From Trileptium ribeirensis (lineage: Eukaryota > Nematoda > Enoplea > Enoplida > Thoracostomopsidae), in assembly GCA_030248225.1 (NCBI GenBank), contig JASANE010024940.1, positions 62,001 through 126,000 on the forward strand: a DNA stretch of 64,000 nucleotides, written 5' to 3'. Positions 62,723 to 64,000 of the stretch are shown piece after piece (the stretch's first letter is position 1; the number at the start of each line of letters is the position of its first letter). The position numbers and the translations under genes were made by a program. The notes beneath the pieces were generated by a model. The model had not been told where the DNA came from and searched no databases. It saw nothing but the letters and a program-made list of their open reading frames with translations.

Positions 62723-64000
62723 CTATAAATAATTTTAGGTAACAAATGGCCGCATTATTGTGGTAAATGATGGTGAATTAGTTTTCGTTTGTCAGTTGGA
62801 GCGAAATTATATTTTTTTATAAAATTAAATAAAGCATACCTAGAAATTCGAAAAGTAAAATACTATTACATATATATTTGTGTGGAACGGAAATGGAACC
62901 GGGTGATCGTGGCGCAGGATCAGTTCAAGTCAAACCTATGACCGTGTTACCGGGTCACAGCGTTTGACCTGCAGTGACCCTGTCTGACATAGTAACATAT
63001 AGAACTCTGTTTTGCCTTGTACTCCACATAACAGAGCGCCACAACATTATTTGTTCTTCCGCGTTCTTTCTTATAACAGGTTCTTTCGTAAAGACAAATA
63101 GGTTCATAAGATCAGCGCTGATCATGTCTGCGATAGCGGTTGTTTTAAAAACGAAGACTACCAGAATAGTGCGACGTGGGGCACGTTTTATTGTGAGAAT
63201 GGAGACAGGGTTCACAGATCTGTACTGTGGGTTTCTTTTCATTTTTTGCATGATTATTACTTCCAAATTGGATGCAATTCTATTATCAACAAATTCTACA
63301 CGGTGACAAAATTACTTCGAAGACAAACTAAAGCGCTCAAGGGTCAGTCGAGAACTTAATTATGCCCATGACTATCTATGACTAGGTAAGACTCAACAGA
63401 AGACCAATTTTTATTTCGGCTATGATAATGGTAAGTCAAGCAATGTATATTCTGCACTTTTCATGACTTAAATATTATGACTTCGTTGAAATATGACATA
63501 TGAGTATTCGGGTGATCAGGTCACTACTGTGATGCGGTGATGGAGTCACTAAGTCAGTGAAAGCAGATATGACAGGTTGTCCTACCACCAGAGCTTAGAA
63601 TCCAAAGTGTTTTCTCACATCCGAACTTTATCGTTTAAGTTTGTCATATAAGGAAATTTGATAGAGAAAATACCAGTGAAAATTCAAGATTTTGCGTCAA
63701 GTATGCCGGCGTTTTTTATTTATGCGCGAGTAAACTTAAGGTGACCGCACGTGACAAACATATTATTTTGTAGTAACCGACATCGTTTCGCAAACCTTAT
63801 TGCTGTGGAAAATCGTTGAATTTCTTTTGGTTTTTCGCCAACCTAAAATTGGCAAAATCATATCCACGTACCAAATATTACACCTTGTGTACGAACAGAA
63901 TTTCGACGTCCCCAATTTGCAAAAATTCGGTCCCCTAATGCTTAATTATTTAGATTATACAGCGTTCGCGAACAAATTTAATGAAAAAATTACGTCAAAA
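62723..64000. other. Probable collagen intron / upstream flank
   Basis: No further Gly-X-Y exon or N-terminal collagen exon could be recognised on the minus strand. Around 62885-62995 a GACCCG/CGGGTC-rich stretch resembles similar ones at 22600-22980 and 27990-28110. Frames of 103 and 110 codons on opposite strands at 62955-63306 are mutual shadows without recognised domains. Confidence 0.5.

Noticed and set aside
62460..62742. Plus-strand Gly/Pro-rich frames opposite the collagen
   Set aside because: Antisense reading of a Gly-X-Y repeat also yields Gly/Pro-rich products; the minus strand has the proper Cys motifs, acceptor and stop.
1..64000. CRISPR arrays, bacterial operons or phage genes
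   Set aside because: Spliced genes, nematode collagen and eukaryotic transposon families show this is animal DNA; the tandem repeats have no spacer-repeat layout.

Overview
The window is eukaryotic and most likely comes from a nematode with a large, repeat-rich, AT-rich genome. I see two real protein-coding genes. The first is a plus-strand acyl-CoA synthetase of the ANL (4-coumarate-CoA ligase/luciferase) superfamily. I could rebuild it as twelve GT-AG exons spread over 43 kb (16598-59596), with splice phases that agree at all eleven junctions and a 580-residue product carrying all the family motifs. The second is the 3' part of a minus-strand cuticle-type collagen (62283-62722). Its Gly-X-Y repeats and Cys-rich end ([11 protein letters not shown]) are the main reason for calling a nematode; the genus cannot be decided from the sequence.

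Layout: 1-16565 is intergenic. It holds a GC-rich tandem pair (3340-4620), two nested small transposons (5845-6168), a decayed piggyBac-type transposase with one terminal repeat (6704-7785), nine copies of a 288-bp satellite (9134-11725) and about twelve diverged copies of a 150-bp tandem repeat (14041-15822) ending shortly before the synthetase gene. From 16598 to 59596 the synthetase occupies the plus strand; only about 4% of this span is coding and the introns (0.7-14.3 kb) are filled with repeats. From 59597 to 62282 there is intergenic DNA between two convergent genes, then the collagen exon. The upstream collagen exons were not found and probably lie beyond 64000.

Mobile DNA dominates. 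I recognise at least five small non-autonomous families: a 426-428 bp family with TTA-type target duplications (three copies), an 824-bp family with TAA duplications, a 159-bp hAT-like element with an 8-bp duplication, a piggyBac-type element with TTAA flanks that carries a tRNA-like pol III promoter module, and a 1-kb foldback element with nematode-telomere-like hexamers in its loop. The piggyBac relic at 6.7-7.8 kb and the small element at 53.85 kb share the same terminal repeat.

Nothing here is clearly a new gene system. The best leads are the tRNA-like module inside the piggyBac-type element, an Ala in place of the normally invariant A8 glycine of the synthetase, and the GC-rich blocks bounded by an inverted CATACATGCTC motif. 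Two genes on opposite strands are not expected to act together; no operon is visible.
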